Notes: generated by a model not told the origin, from the letters alone. A stretch of DNA of 64,000 nt from Klebsormidium nitens (GCA_000708835.1 DF236951.1:372101-436100); one strand, 5' to 3'. Shown: positions 38,478 to 51,926, counted from the stretch's first letter. A program made the numbers and translations.

Positions 38478-41400
38478 TCATCGTACCAATCTCACCCTCC
38501 TGTCTGCCTTTCCTGACCCCCTCCACGACCCTGCTCCCCGGCCTCGCCCTCCACCACCTCGGCCCCTCATGCCTGCCACGTGGATCAATGCCGGGCTGCG
38601 CCGTTCCTTCTTGTTCCGCCGGCTCCCAATCACGTACCCGTCCACCAAGCTCGTCCCCATCTTCCGGATCGGCGACGGCCCGGTCACTTTCAGGGCGCTC
38701 CCTCGAGGAGTCGCCGCCGGGGGCGTGCGCATCGTCTTCTCCGGGAGGGGACTCCCGACCTTGAACTCCAAGTTGTTCTTCAGCGAGAAGCGCACTTTTT
38801 TCTTCCTGTGCGACCCGCCCGAGCCCCGAGCGGCACCCCCCGACGAACCCGGAGCACTCCCCCGGGCAGATGCTCCATTGGAAAGAGGTCCCGGAGTCAC
38901 AGCGGCTGGCGTCGAGCCCGCTTCCGGGGTTCGCGGAAATAATATTGGCTGCTCGTCGCTTGCTGAACTACCTCTGGTTTTCTTGAAGTTGGATCGAGGG
39001 CCTGGAGTGTCGTCAGCTTCGGCGAACCGGCTAGCTAGCACGGCCCCCGGAGACTCGCCGGGAGAAGCAGGGGCGAACCTGCTCTTTCCAATGTGTCCAC
39101 CCCGCCTACCGTCGGACGCGGCCGCCAACTGCAGATCGAGGCGAATGTGCGTAAGCACGTGCGTTGAGGGGAGTGGCGAACGGGGGTAGCAAGCTTCGCA
39201 GTGGCACAAGAGGGATTACTTTCCTTAAGGTCTGTAGCAAATTGATATGACACCCCAAATACCCTACTGCTTTCAAACACGAGACCAAAAACAATTACTC
39301 TCGAACTGGGGGCTTATCAACAGAAACCGGATCGTCAAAACGGCCAGTCTGTAGAAGTTCTTAAAACCAAACCACAACCAAAAGGCCGGCCAGCCCGTAT
39401 GCTGCCGCCTGGTTACTGCAATGACCAGTTAATTCATAATGATGCACGGATAGTCAAACAACCGCCTCACCTACCTTTGATGCGACTGGAGGCGTGGCCC
39501 CTGCCCCGCTCTTTCTTCGCTTTGCCGCCGACTCGTTCTCAACCGCTGAACTCTGAAAGTCCACCTCGCCCACTGGAGTCCCTGGAGTCTCCGCCTCTTC
39601 CCCACCTTGTGCAAGCTTCTTCTTTCGCCGCTTTTTCCGGCCGGTTTCAGTGTCGACAGCTGGCGCATCTTGCGCAGGTGTGACAGCTGGCGCGTCCTCG
39701 GCTGCCCCACCTGACGCGTCCCCGGCCGCACGCCGAAGCTCCTCGAGAGCGCTCTCGATCGCTGCGATGGCATCCACTTTAGCAGACCCAGCTGCCCCCT
39801 TTGCCTTTCCCCGTTTCTCCTTCCGCACCCCGTCTGTAGACGCCTCTCTCCCCACTGCGACGCCGCTGACGTCAGCTGCGACGTCAGCCCCTGCCACCGC
39901 GCCCTTTGCGACCTTCCGCCGCTTCTTGTTCTCGGCCGGATCGGCCACAGCGCTGACGTCAGCCGCCATTTCAGCATCTGCTGTGAGCTGCGCAGCCTTC
40001 CGCCTCTTCCTCTTCTCGCTCGGGACATCGGCGCTCCCATTCCCGGCATGAATCGGATCGACAGTCAGCGCATCGCTCACGGAACCGCCCCCCTTGGCGG
40101 CGGCTCTTTCCAGCGCAGCCCTCGACTTCTTTCCATTTTGCGGCGCCACAACCGGGGGTTCTACTTCCACCTCCCCAACCCCCCCCACCTGAGACGCTTG
40201 CCTAGTATTTCGGGCCTTCTTTTTCCCAGGCAGCTCGCCATCCAACACGGACGCTTCCGTGACGTCCGGCTTTTCCACAGCGCGGTCCGTTTTCCGCTTC
40301 CCCTTCCTAGTTGTCTTTCCAGCTATCAGTCCCCCTGGACCAGATTCAGTGGTTCTTTTCTTTGGCTGCACCCCCCCCTCTTGCGCCTGTCCCCCTTCCA
40401 GATTCCCCTTTTCTGACGTCCCCATGTCTTCACCCTCGCTTCTGTCCAAACCATGTCCGTTTTCTTCTCCCGAAACCGGCTCTTTCTGACCTTTCTTACG
40501 CCCTTTCTTCGCTTTCTTCTCGTTCACCTCCGCCACCAGTGCCGACTCCTCAACGAGACCGGACTCGACCAGGGCCTTCGCCCCTCTAGTTCCTCTCTTC
40601 TCCTTTTCCGCTAGCACCACGCCCCTCCCCTCTGCATCCCCTGCCTCCAGGCTCCCCGCTTCGATCTCGTCAAACTTCACAATCTCCGCTTTCCGTTTCT
40701 TCTTGCCCTTCTCTTTCTCCAGCACTGGGGCCGGCCGCTTCCCGTTCTCTTTCGTGGGGGGTTCCTCTGCATGTTCCGTCTGACCCCCGTTTTGGAAAAG
40801 CGCGTCGCCGCCCTGTTTCTTCAGGCGTGCGTGCACAGCATAAAGAGCCGCCCGGTTCTTGGGGGCCGTCTCAGGGGCGGACGCGAGCGCAAACAGGCGG
40901 CTGGCCAATTGGCTGAAGTCGAGGGCCGTCGAAAGAGGGGAGCCTTCAGCTGCGAAGTGAGGAGGGTGAGAGCTTTTCTCCAAGATCCAGGTTACTGGCT
41001 CACAAAAGGTCCACTATTCTATAAGTTGCCCTTTCGGAAGCTGCAAACATCCGCCCAGTGCGGGCAGTAGTTGAGCGTTAAAACGGTTCCTAACCCTATT
41101 GGTAAAAAGCTTGGGGTTAAGAGGTGGCCAAACACGAACTGCCGACCAAAGTGTCATTTGAGAGCCATCTACCCGCACCCTGAGGTGAATAATACGCGGA
41201 TGAAAGCATGTACAAAATGGCCAATACGGAGAGAGTTGAAAGCCGATTGGAAAATCACACATAGTCAACCGGCAATACAAGCGGGAACAATCGGGTGAAG
41301 TTCCCTGGACGTTCTATATATTCCAAGCACGCCAAGAAAACGACCTCGCTTTCTCTCAAATCAAAACCAGTCAAACAATAGTGAGGGGACTTTCAACCCA

Positions 41401-43601
41401 ATCAAAAGCTCCATCCGATGCCCTCAGGCGTTCTTCACGCGTTGCTGTCAGCAGCGGCCCGCAAAGGGGTTGGCTCAGGTCTCAAAGATTGAGCATCATT
41501 GGGCAGATGGGACTTCTGAGCAGCACTCCACGCTTCCAAAACAGATTCTAATTTTGCTCAAAAGCATGCTGAATGCAAACATGCATAAACCCCTCCGTGA
41601 ATACCAACTCCATCATGAAGACTTGCAGGGCCCAAGAGCACAGTCAGGCAGCCAAGACATAACGGTCTGGGACTCACAAAGCTAGACTTCGAAGATTCTT
41701 GGCATTGATGCGAAGCCAAGCGCCCAGCCAAGCTTCCAATCTGAACAATCAAGGGAACCACAAGAGAATTCCAAACAGTCCTGGAAACGAACAGCGTTGA
41801 TCAAAAAGACCCACACAAGTCCGGGGCTATTAAGCTAAGATATAAGCACGTTGCACTCAGCCGCCACAACAGTCACCGTAAGCATCCCAAATTGATTTTA
41901 GCGCAAATATTCAGAGGCTAATCCTGGTCCATAGCACTCACCGTCACCTCCGCTTCGCTGGCGCTCGTCTATGAGGGCCCCAAATACCTCCGTTTCGACC
42001 CTCGGGAGCAGCAGCTTGTCGGCGGAGTGCGAGAGGATCCGCAGGAACGGCTCGAGGAGAAGTGGTGCGGCAACCGGAGGCACCGCGAAGCGGCTTGCTT
42101 CCTCGAGGAAAATGTCCGTCAGGTGGAGGCTGATGCCCTGCTTAGGAAATGTGCACTTTTCTCAATACTCGTCTATGCGAGCGGAACCGCCAATAAATGC
42201 CACCCACAACCTCCGTCATGGGTTTGGGAGCTGGCGAAGCTGACAAATCCGTTCCAAACCATTGAGGCTTCTGAGGTTCTGGATGTATGCGCCATTGCCG
42301 ACCTTTTGCTACAGAATGTACGCTAATAGAGGAGCTTGGAATTAAGGATTTGGTGCAGAAGGACATGCGCTGGTTCTTGCAAAGACGAGTGTTCCCAGCA
42401 CAAACTGCCCGTTGACTCTGCATGCCGAGGGGCATCTGCCAGGCAAAGCTGACAAGCGATACGAACCTCAAAAGCAAACCAATCTCGTAGATGTCCATTG
42501 ACACATACCACCCTCAAATTACAACCGCAACAGAAGCGATTGAAACACTAAACTACCACGAGAGCTGCCGAATCCTGACTACCTGTATCGAAGGACATCA
42601 GGATATCCTCCATCGAATCCCATTTCTTAGTGTCGATCCCATTTCTGAGCGCAAGCCCTCACCAAAGCCGAGTGCTTATCCTTTGCCTCCAGCGTGCCCT
42701 GGGCATACACGTCCACGAGAGCGGTAACTAGGCGTGCCTCCCAGTGCGCGCGGTGCATATACTCCAGGGCAGTGCGCAGGAAGGTGCGCAGCAGAAGGTA
42801 GAACTTGTCCAGGCGCAACCGGTCGATGCCGGACCACTCGCGCCGCATTGTCCACAGGAAGACCTGCACCAACCCCGCAATAGCTTATTGGATCGGTGGT
42901 AGCTTATGGAGGAGAATAAGGTTTGGCTAAAATGGTGGTGCGAAAAAATCGCCTTGTTGTCTGTTGGCAGAAATGCAGCAGTTCCAGCTGTTGTTCTAGG
43001 GAGATTGAAAAGGCTTCCGCCGCCAGATCGCAGTATGTGGTTGGCGTGATTGTCATTACAGCGGGCTCCATGCGCTTGATCTGTGAAAGAGCCGTCTTGA
43101 ACAGGGTAACCGACTCACACTCGCTTCAGTCCTAAGAAAAGTATTACCTGGAATAAATCCATGAAGCATGGCAAGTCTGCCAGCCAACAAACATTGCATT
43201 GAGTCCACCAATCACGACTGATTCCTGCGAAGTCGTTGTCGTCTTCTTACCTGAAGGAAACGCCTAGCCGCCTCTGCCTCCAGGCTCAGCATTAAGCCCG
43301 CCACCCTCTCGATCAGCTCCTCTTGCACTGGCGCCTTGTCAGCATGCCACACCGCGTAAAATAACCCTTTCCAGACCTTTTTCAAATCCTCCTCAGAAGC
43401 GTCCCGCGTCGCGAGCCACGTCGCGAGCGCCTGCATCCCCCTCTGCCGGGTGCCCTTCTTGCTTGAGGCTAAGATCTTCGGCAGCTTGTCGAGCTTAGCA
43501 TCGTCACCACCTTGGGGTTGATGACGATCCTCCTCAACCATGACATCAGCGTGGACGTCCGTGATGCCAGAACGAGAACCAAGCGCTTTCCGGGACACCA
43601 T
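38478..43601 (-). CDS. RRP1: RRP1/NOP52 ribosomal RNA processing protein
   Basis: Five exons on the minus strand: 43601-43251, 42863-42663, 42137-41942, 40947-39475 and a last exon ending at 38478 whose left splice site is unresolved (about 39040 or 38970). RRP1 is a nucleolar factor for 60S subunit and 27S rRNA processing. The N-terminal NOP52 domain shows ASSKKGTRQRGMQALATWL, LFYAVWHADKAPVQEELIER, WSGIDRLRLDKFYLLLRT and ISLHLTDIFLEEA. The 40947-39475 exon encodes about 490 residues of Lys/Glu/Ala-rich low complexity with many KKRRK runs, as in nucleolar tails. The C-terminal block VRFSLKNNLEFKVGSPLPEK with ATPRGSALK is diagnostic for the family. It ends in a Gly/Arg-rich stretch. The start MVSRKALG at 43601 is a choice; ATGs farther upstream are in frame. 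Confidence 0.9.
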
Positions 43602-46600
43602 TGGTGCCAGTGGTGGTATGTGTCCTTGCGGAACGCCAATTACGTACTTTGAAGAGACTTGATCGGAGCCGATTGCGTCGTAGTCAATACTCTGGGACAC
43701 GACGAAGTGAAATTGCATAAGGGACGATAATGCACCTAGCACAGTAGATACGGAAAGCCAAGAAGCTGCATTACCCCTGGCAGACGTTCTTTGAGACCAG
43801 AACTCACGCGTACGCCAAACTACTCAATGAAGAAGAGAATTTGCCTTCAAGAGTCGCACTCCAACCAAAAGCCCCGCTCTGTTCATTTGTTACTGCCGGT
43901 TGACATGGTAATGGTGTCAGTACAACAACAACAGCTGCAATGTAACAGGCCAACACATGCTTTAGATAAGCATCATCACTGAGTATATGGCTTCCAAGTG
44001 CTTCGCTAATTTTCTGGTGATACAGACCAGACCCACAGACCACCACAGAACTTATTCTACAAAGAAGAGGCGATCAACATTACACAGCATTGCAGAAATC
44101 GTGCTTAGCCAAGTATATTCAGAATTTCTTGACAAACCCGTTTGAAGTGTCACCAGCCAAAAGGCTTTGCCAAACTTTGTAAAAGCGTTCAACTGCATCA
44201 GCAGCATCCTGGCACTGCAAGAGCTGAGAGCATGGTGGGACAGGACGTGGAACGGGGCTGTCAACTTGTCCTTCTTGCAGAATTTCACAAAACTGACTTA
44301 GCTGAATAAACTTTTGACAAGGTGTTTCCAGAGAGCTACCGATGCTAGATAAACCAAGAATATGAATAATGAAAAGAGGCAGCAAAGAGTGGGGGATTGG
44401 CCCCTCACCAGAATATCATCCACAGCGTAAATGAGATATGTCGTCCTCTTTGCTTACCTGTCAGACATGAACTTACCTACATGGTGCCTCCGTGTCCTAC
44501 TAAAGAGCGACTTAGAAAACAACTACGGTAAGAAACCAGCCAAGCAGAAACTGTTGCCGCCGCGTCCGACCACTCTACACAAGCATGGCGTTTCACACCC
44601 CAAACAGCGCCTCCTGCATTACACAGCAAACGCCCAGCAAACCTACCTACTAGGGCAAGGGGCACAAAGAAGCCAAACATTTTTCGGAACCGCACGAGAG
44701 TCGGCGTTTGTCCTGAATAGGTGGGTACCTTAATTGATTATAGAGTTAGACGGTATAATCAAAGGCTCACGATAAACGGAGCCAAATAAATGCGCGAGCG
44801 AATTGCTCGCGACATCAATTCCTATCTACAGGTCCCCAGGTACTGCACCCCGTGCGTATCGCGCCAGCTGTTGCCAACACGACGCCACGCCCAGTGCACT
44901 TCCCCCAGCTGCCCCGCCAGCGCGACCGCGAGCATCCAATGCATGCACGCGCGGGATCGGCCGACGTCGCATCAGCCAGGCGAAGATTGAAGACCTAGCG
45001 AGCATAACGTAGTGCAGATCGCAATGTAGTGAATGACTAAGGGCATGCAAGGGCCCCATTTGTAGCTCATTCACAAATTCTCTTGCAAGCGAAATTGCTT
45101 GCGCAGTGACTTTTTCCCCGTCCGCCGCGCCCAAACATTGACTTAGCGAATTGTTAATGATGTGCACTTGTGTGCGGCATTGGACTGAGCTTAGAAATTA
45201 ACCTAGTGTAGTTAGTCGAATTGACTCAAATATCATCTAGGTTAATTACGTGGCTCAGCCCACGATTTCCACCAAGCCCCGTTCCACTCATCTCATCCAG
45301 TCAGTATGATGTTGTTGTGTCATATGATTCATGCGTAGTGCAATCCATGAGGCGCAAGCTTGATTTCAAGTACCGGTGCGAGCTAAGGTACCCACCGATG
45401 CACACTCTCTGTACCGGGCCAGATTGCTACCGGGGAGCCTCCGACCAACACTAAAATCCTAAAGACAGTGACCTAACCCTAACCAACACCCTAAGTCGTT
45501 CCGCCACAGCCCACCCCAGCCCACCCTAACCCGCCCACCAACCCCACCAAAGTCACTCGATTGTGCGATCATTGTGAGCAGTGCCCGGTATGAAAGTCGA
45601 TGCGCGTCGACGAGCAATCTATTCCCAAATATGTTTGGCTTCTTTGTCCGTTTTGCCCTACTAGGTACCGAAGACACCGAGGACCGGTACTGTACGGTCC
45701 GGGTAACCGGGTACTAGAACATATCGCCTCCGGTAGTCGCAGACTGATGTCAACAGGCTCAGTCCAGAGTCACCAGCCTTCCGCTGATAATCGCATTGCT
45801 GCAACTTGCAACGTAGACCGTTATCTCAACGGGGTTGCTCATCGGACGGCGAGCAACAAGGTTCGTCCCCCTGAAAACCGCTCGTGGCGACCGTCGATTT
45901 AGATCCGAAAGCATGCCAGGTGGTGGTACGGTAGATTAAATCATGGTACGAATTGGTACGAATCAGAACCATATCAAATCGCTGATCAGATTGCACATGT
46001 TCGTTGCTCACGTCATATTAAGTTTTTTTTGACGACAGTGTAGCGTCATCAACGCCTGCTACGACGCGCAGCACGGCTAAATTTTGCATACGCGCAGTGA
46101 GCTTGATAGGGCGGTCACATAGCAGCATTTTCGGGGTGCACCGTCCCTCAGGGACCGAATTTACGTCCCTCAGGGACCGAAAACCGGTGATTTCGTCCCC
46201 CAGAATTTCAAGTCGATATTCTGGGGGACGGTACGCCCCTCAGGGACGCGGGTAAAAATACTAGGGGACGGTCGGCGGTCACTCCTCGGACAGTCTGCCT
46301 CACCGCAGATATCGGGAAGCTTTAACGTTACGCGCGATGTGTCCCTGAAGGAAATATGACCACAGCAGATTCTCGGGGAGCATGCGCTCCCTCAGGGAAC
46401 ACTCGTCACTTCCCCGAGAACTCATATGTGACCGCCCTATGAGCCTTGGAAGTTGGTGCCCCGTGCCCGGGCGGGCCTCAAGAGGATCAGCAGGCCTGCC
46501 GGCCGTAGCAAGGAATCGACCGGCCGAAAGCTACCGGGTATTACTTGCAGGGACAGCTTGGCCTTGGACGTCGAAGAGCTCCGGACATCGCCCGGCCATT

Positions 46601-48821
46601 CCAGTCCGGTCGGTCAGAGCCCCAAGGAAGTTTAGTTAATAATACAGTACCCCGGTACCTGGGCCCTGCCCTGGCCTGGGTCACGGTGTGATTACATCGC
46701 GACGCGCGTCAGGTTCTTGAGTCCCCCGCGCTTTTCAGCCTCCAGGATCTACTTGGGCGCATGACGCACTAAACTGGTACGGCACGCACGTACTGCCGTA
46801 GGTATTGTACGGTTTTTGTCTGCGCGTCGAAAGGCTATCGGACGGAGCTCGAACTATTCTTGTCTTGCCAGCTGACCTCTATCGACGGTGAACGCTGTCC
46901 GAGAATTGTGTCACGAGTTGCCACAAGTTGCAACTTGCCGTACAAATGCATCCACCGGTTACCGTAGCTAGGTACCTACTACCTAGTGCCATTTAACTAA
47001 ATTAGTGGTTAAAATTGCAATGTTGGTTTGAAACTATAATACCTAGTATAAATTCAATATACTAAAAGTTGAATTTCGCAAACCAACATTGACTTTGAAA
47101 TTTGAGCTTGAAAGTCGGGAGTTGGGGAGTCCGAGTCTGCCGACTCTGCCCTCGGGGACATCGGGCCTCGGCCGGGCAGGGTCAACGGTGTTGTCACTCT
47201 ACGATGGTGCATAGCGGTAGATTGTGGCATGGGCAGTTCCAACCGCCCGGTCCGTCCAACGTAGCAACCGACCACCGTCAAGCCGGGAGAATCGCCCAGA
47301 GGTGTCCTACCAACCCGCCCCGGTACGTGCGTACAAAATTTTGAACGAGCGGGGGGAAGTACGTCGGTGAACTTCCACATTGCAATTACGGTGGGTACGG
47401 TACAGGGCGGCTTCAAGTTTGACTTCCAAGTTCGAAGTCCAGCATGTCAACTGCATCGGAGACGGGAGTCGCATGATGATGAGGGGCGAACATGATGACT
47501 CATGAGTCACCTTCGAAATTTGACAACCACGCGGCATTGTATCTGTGGTAGCTACTAGCGCGATCATCGGCTGGCGATCAGCGGCCATGGCGAAGCGCCT
47601 AAACCTCCAGGGCTGAAGGCGGCGCATTATGGTATTGCGTTCTTGTTCCTGCGTAGGCAACCACCCCTGAAGGCATCCTCCAACTCTTGCAGACCGTGGT
47701 GCTTCGCATTTGTCTCGCATTGGATTCAAATCGGTGGTGAGTGGTTAAGATCTGTGTGTTCTGCGGGAATCGCATGTCTCCATGATTCTTTTCCTTTGCA
47801 GCTGACATCAATTGTTGAGTCAGTCTGTTCCAAGTGTCAGCAGGCTCAATTTTCATGCCACATTGCCAACATTTTGAGGTTTATCATGAAATGCTGTCTT
47901 ATGTTGGCTGATCAGCATGGAGATTCAGCATGGAAACAGCACTCGCTTGCAGGGTAAGACGCATTCTCTATGTTTGGCGGTTGCTTTGCAGAATGGAAGG
48001 TTAGTGGTTGCAGGTTTGCAATCTGACACCCATGTCGACATGCGCCTGCTTCTGACGGCGATCACAGGAAGCCTTGTGTGGTCACCTCAAAGCCACAGCC
48101 TGTAGGCTTAGGATGCATCAATTCATGTATCAGTGCCGACCCGTGTTTCTTTTCGCCCCGCAGGTTGCAGCTTTTGCATTGTAGCATAAATTGAAACACA
48201 GCATTCCTGTGGTGGCAAGGTATTTTGCAAGTGGGTAAGCGCTGTAACTGCTTTCTCAACAGGGACAAGTCCTTTGCAATATTGTGCAGAAGAATAGGAT
48301 CACCGCAATTGTGGAGCAGGTCCAACGAAGATCTCACAGGGACAGAAGATATTGAACGATTTGAGGGTCAAAGTCGTCTTTGAACGCATGCAATTTCTTT
48401 GCCGTGTTGCATCATGCAAAATACTCTGCAGATTCGCAGGGACACTGGAGAGATGCTCTCAAACACGCATAAAATCTATTATTTGAACCATCAGATTGAA
48501 AAGAGGGAGTGGCTCCAGCCCCAGATTGTGTTTGTTCAAAAGCCATGCCTGTTTATCAAACAGGTGCTCTGGCATTGTGTGCAGCTGGGGGAAATTGGCT
48601 TTTTCAGGTATACGCATGAGCTCGAAGAATGGAGCAGATGGATCTAGTCAGCTATGGCCTTCTGAGCCGAATCCATCTGGCCAGGGCAGCTTTAGTTTGA
48701 AAAGCATCGCCGTTGGCTGTATCGTCCCTCTGCACCAACGTGTGGTCAATCATCAAGAGAACCGTGACCGATTCTGAAAGGGTTTCTACTCCTTTCAGGT
48801 CGATGTGATCTCGGAGTACTG
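43602..48821. other. Long gene-poor region with GTAC-rich part and a MITE
   Basis: The left end is the RRP1 promoter side. I found no exon set with family resemblance in these 5.2 kb. A minus-strand open stretch ending at 44119 (DAADAVERFYKVWQSLLAG) looks protein-like but has no partner exons. From 45360 to 47420 the tetramer GTAC is conspicuously frequent. A MITE-like element lies at 46106-46440. The right end, from about 48650, is the upstream flank of the next gene. Confidence 0.45.
46106..46440. mobile_element. MITE-like element with 16-bp terminal inverted repeats
   Basis: The left end ATAGGGCGGTCACATA (46106-46121) is the exact reverse complement of the right end (46425-46440). The flanks TGAGCTTG and GAGCCTTG look like an imperfect 8-bp target duplication, which would suggest a hAT-type origin. 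The 335-bp interior has no coding capacity and carries several copies of the near-palindrome CCCTCAGGGA near 46145, 46168, 46229 and 46389. It fits a non-autonomous miniature inverted-repeat transposon. Confidence 0.7.
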
Positions 48822-51800
48822 ATGTCCAATAGCGAGGCCGCGGATGGCGCCACCAATGCCGAGCACTCGGCCAAAGCGCACAGCACCAGCAATTGCACCG
48901 AACCCGGCTGCTCACACCTGCACGCCCGCATCGGCAGCCTCGAGAATGAGATCCGCACCCTCCACCAAACGCTTCAGAGCTTTGTGAACATCCTCCCACA
49001 GCTGTCGCACGCAGACCAGAGCGCTCCTCGGGAAGCTCATCTGAGCCCGGTGAACCTCCAGAGTCGATTTGAATTAGAAGAGGGGCCGGAGGCGTTGGGT
49101 CGGGGGCAGGGGGTAGATGCACGGCGGCATGATGGAACTGGTGTGTATCAGGGCGGAGAGAGGCAAACTGAGGTTTTGGAGGAAGGGCGAGCTGAGAACG
49201 AGGTAGAGGCAGCAGAAAGGGACAGGCTTGAAGGCGACGAAGATGAAGGGGGAGCTTCTGAGAGCGAGGGTGCAGCTGGCAGCGACCCGGCAGATGAATC
49301 GAGGGCAAGCTCGGGCAACAGCCTTGGTTCAGGGCCAGAGAATGAAGAGCAGCGAGGGGAGAGGACAGGCAGAAGAGCACCTGGGGTCGAGCAGAGCAAT
49401 GCAGATTCTGCAGCAAGTCGATTGGAAGGGGAGGGGGATGGTGCAGCATTGAGTCAGGGGACTGGTACTAAGGTGAAAGGGAGAGAAACGGAACAAGGGG
49501 TTGAGGCAAGCAGCCTTGCCCTGGAAGGAGGGGAGAGGAGAAAAGAGGTTACTGGGGTTTCTGCAGCAAATCCGGAAGCCGGGTTAAGTGGGGGGAACGA
49601 GAGTGGGGGTAAAATTGGAGAGGAGCAAAGAGCGGGGGATGAGAGTGAAACAGCCGAGTGGCAAGTAGATGAGCTTGAGCAGGGCGTGTTGAGCATTGAG
49701 TTGAGCGGGGGTGTCCCTGCAGCACGGGAACTGCTGAGTGAGGGGTTGGGAGCTGGTCAGGAGTACGGGCCTGGGAATGCAAGAGAAACGGAGCAAGGGG
49801 AGGAGGGGGAGAGCAGCGTCGCCACGTTGGGGCGGGAGGGTGTGTCAGGAATTGATATAGGCGGGCCAGGTGATGCGGTGGCAATCAACGGTCTCGCCGC
49901 TGATGTCATTGCTGCAGATGAGGGGGTGGGGCCGAGTGCGCACACGTTTATCCGGAAGGAGCTGAGCATCACGGTGGACGAGGAGAACGGGACAGCGCCA
50001 AACGGTCGGGCGAGCCTGTCGTCTGGGGGCGACTCGTCGGGATCGCAGATCGAGGGGCATGGCACGCAGGATGGCGCGTCAAATTCGACGTCCAATTCCC
50101 CTCTGCTGACGAGCCCCGATGCACGCTGGGGGGGGATCCCCCGGAGCAACAGCATCTCGAATTTCCGGCCCCCTCGGGGGGGGTGGCGGAAACACCGCCG
50201 GCGGTCGTCGTCTTTTGGGGAAGGGGTGTTGGGAAGATACCCCCAGGAGTCAGATCCACGGGGCGTTGTGGGATCCCCCGGGTCCTCCTTCGAGCTGCAA
50301 CCCTCGTCCCGCGAGAACTCGTGGCCAGAAATGGGCCCAGAGTTCTACCACTCCCCCCAGGGGGGGCCGCAGTTTGTGGACCCGTATCAGACCTATGGGA
50401 GCGCCCCGGAAGTCATGTATCTGCCGCACCAGGGGTTTCCGATGCAGGGTTACCTGACCTCGCCTGGTTACGTAGCCTCACCCGGGTATGGTAACTCCCC
50501 TGGTTATGCAAACTCCCCGGGTCACTCCTGGTCCCCTGGCTTCGCAGGCTCCCCCGTCTTCCCCTCCTCACCCGCTTACCCCCCTTCCCCGGGGTGGGGA
50601 ATGGAGCTACCGCAGGTCGCAAACAGCGTCATGGGGACCCCCGTGCCAGGCCCACCGCCCTTGGATCGAACGATCTCTGAAGGGGCTTTGCTTGCTGGAT
50701 CCGGGAATGGGGGGCGAGGGCCGGCGCCGGAGGAGAAGATCTCGCGCCGGGCGAGCTTTGGGGGCCGCAATACGCCGACAAGAAGTCCAGGGAGGGGGGG
50801 CCGGGCCGGGAAAAAGAGCCCAGAGCACCAGAAGCGAGGTGAGCAGTTGCGCTTTGGTGTTGCGGCAATACCGTGGAGCTAGCGGTGATGAAAGAGAAGC
50901 AGGGGCGGGCGCTGCTTCATCTTGCTGGACTGGTGCCCCCTTGGGGATGACGTTGTGTGCTGGTAGTGAAGTGTTGGGGCCTGCGCAATTGGTCCTTGGA
51001 CAAGCGTGCGCAGCGGTTGGTGATTACGGATTTGCTGAGAAGCTCAGTAACAAGTTATATGGTTGAGCATCAGATCCAAGTGATCGGAAGCTTGACGGCC
51101 CAGAGGTCTTTCGTCCCCCTTTATTGAACGCCTCGCTCCGGTAATACTACAGTTCCTGCACGAAACGTGTTCCTGACGGTCTTCAGAACCCGCTTGTGGG
51201 AAAGGCGGCTGTCCTTCCCTGCAACTTGTGTGCCTCGCAGATCTGAAACACCCGTTTCCCTGAGCTGCAAGTGCACAACAATTGCTGTTCTGTCTGCAAC
51301 ATTTGAATGACCTCCTGTTCTAACTTGCAACTCTCAGCTGTATCTTTTCTCTGCAAGTAAACAAGGGCTGCAATAAAAGTCTACGTTGAAAGATGTCGCC
51401 CCTTTCTTTGTCCCCCTTTGGTTTAAACCCGAGACCCAACCGAAAGCAGGAAACAATCGCAATCTACCCTGACTGATGTACCTTCTGCCCTCCCGCTCTA
51501 GGTGCCGCAGTGGCTGCCAATCCCACGCCTTCGGAGGCCATTCCGCCACATGCGCGGGGGCTTCTGGGCAGTTCTCCTCAGGGGGTTCCGGATGGGCCGG
51601 GGTCGCGGCCCCCTTCAACGCTGAGCAGCGGTCGGAGCTCGGGTAGCCGTGGCTTGCAGTACATGCACGCCTGTACATCCCGTTCGATGCAAGATTTGGA
51701 GGCCGTGTGGATCGAGAACCAGCAGGCATATCCAAGGTACCAGACTGGTACAAGTCCTGGGCGGCCTGACGAAAATGGACCCGTCACAGGCATTGTACAA

Positions 51801-51926
51801 GAGAAGCCTTTGCCGGAAAACGAATCAAGCTTAGGAGGCACGGGGTATTTTATGCCGACCTATCCGAAGCCACAGCGAAGCAGGGGCAAAAGCCCGGAGA
51901 CACCTGACAAATCCACTGGCGGCTAG
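48822..51926 (+). CDS. Low-complexity protein of unknown function with SPGY repeats
   Basis: Two exons, 48822-50838 and 51502-51926, join in frame (CGAG|GTGAGC donor, CTCTAG acceptor) to give about 813 residues. Without splicing the frame ends at 50882. The N-terminus has a short Cys/His-containing stretch (TEPGCSHLHARI) and a coiled-coil-like helix. About 350 residues of Glu/Gly/Ser-rich acidic disorder follow. Then come an Arg/Ser-rich part and a tandem repeat of a five- to eight-residue unit close to SPGY, about ten copies between roughly 50459 and 50600. The C-terminal exon ends with GGTGYFMPTYPKPQRSRGKS, which recalls the GTGTYFP tails of some plant nucleotidyltransferase-related proteins. 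The catalytic domain of those proteins is absent. I do not recognise a function. The base composition is GC-rich and purine-biased on the coding strand. Confidence 0.65.

Noticed and set aside
39650-40589. Serine/proline-rich open frames on the plus strand
   Set aside because: They are antisense to the Lys/Glu-rich exon of RRP1 and have no family resemblance.
44119-44385. Minus-strand open stretch ending FVKKF
   Set aside because: It looks protein-like, but no partner exon, convincing splice site or family match was found, so it is mentioned only in the intergenic entry.
44826-45167. GC-rich minus-strand open frame
   Set aside because: Composition is more like a promoter or CpG-rich patch, and nothing in the peptide is recognisable.
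45465-45550. Telomere-like CCCTAA runs
   Set aside because: Only two or three imperfect units occur among other C-rich text, so there is no interstitial telomere array.
48652-49696. Proline-rich open frames on the minus strand
   Set aside because: They are antisense shadows of the acidic, purine-rich coding strand of the low-complexity gene.
51502-51926. Nucleotidyltransferase (PAP/OAS1-type) protein suggested by the GTGYFMP tail
   Set aside because: No catalytic domain precedes it in the window, so only the tail resemblance is reported.
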